Origin: CAZUHK01 sp964620345
GTDB lineage: Bacteria > Planctomycetota > Phycisphaerae > Phycisphaerales > Zrk34
Reading direction: 5' to 3'
Assembly: GCA_964620345.1 (NCBI GenBank)
Contig: CAZUHK010000173.1
Coordinates: 1-6,144, forward strand
DNA length: 6,144 bases
The position numbers and the translations under genes are program-made. Below the pieces are notes generated by a model. The model did no database searches, was not told the DNA's origin, and worked only from the letters and a program-made list of their open reading frames with translations. Each line of letters opens with the position of its first letter. Position 1 is the stretch's first letter. This document shows, in pieces, positions 6,007 through 6,144 of the stretch.

Positions 6007-6011
6007 CCTCC
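6007..6011 (-). promoter_or_regulatory. Shine-Dalgarno of the argD-like gene
   Basis: GGAGG on the minus strand, six bases before the ATG at 6000. It confirms that start. Confidence 0.85.
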
Positions 6012-6039
6012 GGCCGGCGTGGGGCGGGCCAAACCCCTA

Positions 6040-6068
6040 ATCCTACCCGTGACCGCGGGCGGTCACAA
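6040..6068 (-). promoter_or_regulatory. Candidate sigma-70-like promoter of the argD-like gene
   Basis: On the minus strand TTGTGA (6063-6068, four of six to TTGACA) and TAGGAT (6040-6045, four of six to TATAAT) are separated by 17 bases. The start of transcription would fall about 35 bases before the ATG. The spacer is almost filled by the palindrome at 6049-6066. A match of this quality is possible by chance. Confidence 0.4.
6049..6066. promoter_or_regulatory. Perfect 18-base palindrome, candidate operator
   Basis: GTGACCGC and GCGGTCAC are exact inverted arms around a two-base centre. The symmetry stops at both ends, the usual look of a dimeric repressor site. It overlaps the candidate -35 and spacer of the argD-like promoter. 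It is GC-rich, unlike the AT-rich ARG boxes bound by ArgR, so the regulator is unknown. Confidence 0.5.
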
Positions 6069-6091
6069 TCAAGCCGGCGACAGCGGCGCGC

Positions 6092-6131
6092 AGGGTGAAG
6101 ACATTTACCCTCGGTCGCCTCCGGTGAGGGT
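6092..6131. repeat. Overlapping, mutually exclusive hairpins at the right edge
   Basis: AGGGTGAA (6092-6099) can pair with TTTACCCT (6104-6111) with one mismatch and a four-base loop. ACCCTC (6107-6112) can instead pair with GAGGGT (6126-6131) around 13 bases. Both use the same ACCCT. The stretch lies upstream of the candidate argD promoter; it may be the 3' end or leader of a neighbouring unit outside the window, or another intergenic repeat. Confidence 0.45.
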
Positions 6132-6144
6132 TCGTATGAGGTAG

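Noticed and set aside
4669..6144. Plus-strand open frame of 491 codons reaching the right edge
   Set aside because: It is fully antisense to the argD-like gene with all its PLP motifs, and the translation is low-complexity without family features.
1..6144. A new multigene system
   Set aside because: Five of six genes are standard housekeeping families with intact motifs, and the sixth has no partner pointing to a shared new function.

Overview
The window is a G+C-rich, tightly packed bacterial chromosomal segment. All six recognisable genes lie on the minus strand. In the direction of transcription (right to left) they are a class III aminotransferase, best read as argD; a probable lipoprotein of unknown function; pssA (phosphatidylserine synthase); ruvC; ruvA; and a one-domain mannose-1-phosphate guanylyltransferase (manC type). 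Each of the five named genes keeps the diagnostic motifs of its family and none looks broken. The combination of genes, the frequent lack of Shine-Dalgarno sequences and the kind of intergenic palindromes suggest a planctomycete, perhaps of the Phycisphaerae. This is inference from general resemblance, not a database match.

Layout from right to left: 6001-6144 is the upstream region of argD, with a clear Shine-Dalgarno, a plausible sigma-70-like promoter whose spacer is almost filled by a perfect 18-base palindrome, and overlapping hairpins near the right edge. argD ends at 4720. An 82-base gap holds a 27-base hairpin repeat that runs up to the likely start of the lipoprotein gene (3624-4637). 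An 81-base gap with a TACAAT box precedes pssA (2637-3542), then 47 bases to ruvC (2098-2589). The largest gap, 265 bases between ruvC and ruvA, holds a composite palindromic element of 89 bases built from the same repeat as the one upstream of the lipoprotein, plus a separate GC hairpin. ruvA (1194-1832) is followed after one base by manC, which starts with TTG and has its Shine-Dalgarno inside the end of ruvA. Eight bases beyond the manC stop is an array of ten 8-base units that reaches the left edge.

Functionally the genes are housekeeping: arginine biosynthesis, membrane phospholipid synthesis, Holliday-junction processing (RuvC resolvase and RuvA junction-binding protein, with RuvB not in the window) and GDP-mannose supply for glycans. 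They do not form one pathway. The shared strand and short gaps suggest one or a few transcripts, and ruvA-manC is the only pair with strong evidence of translational coupling. I found no defence system, phage, CRISPR array or clear new multigene system. The most interesting signals are the repeat family in two gaps, the octamer array, the palindrome in the argD promoter and the Asp/Gly ladder in the unknown lipoprotein.
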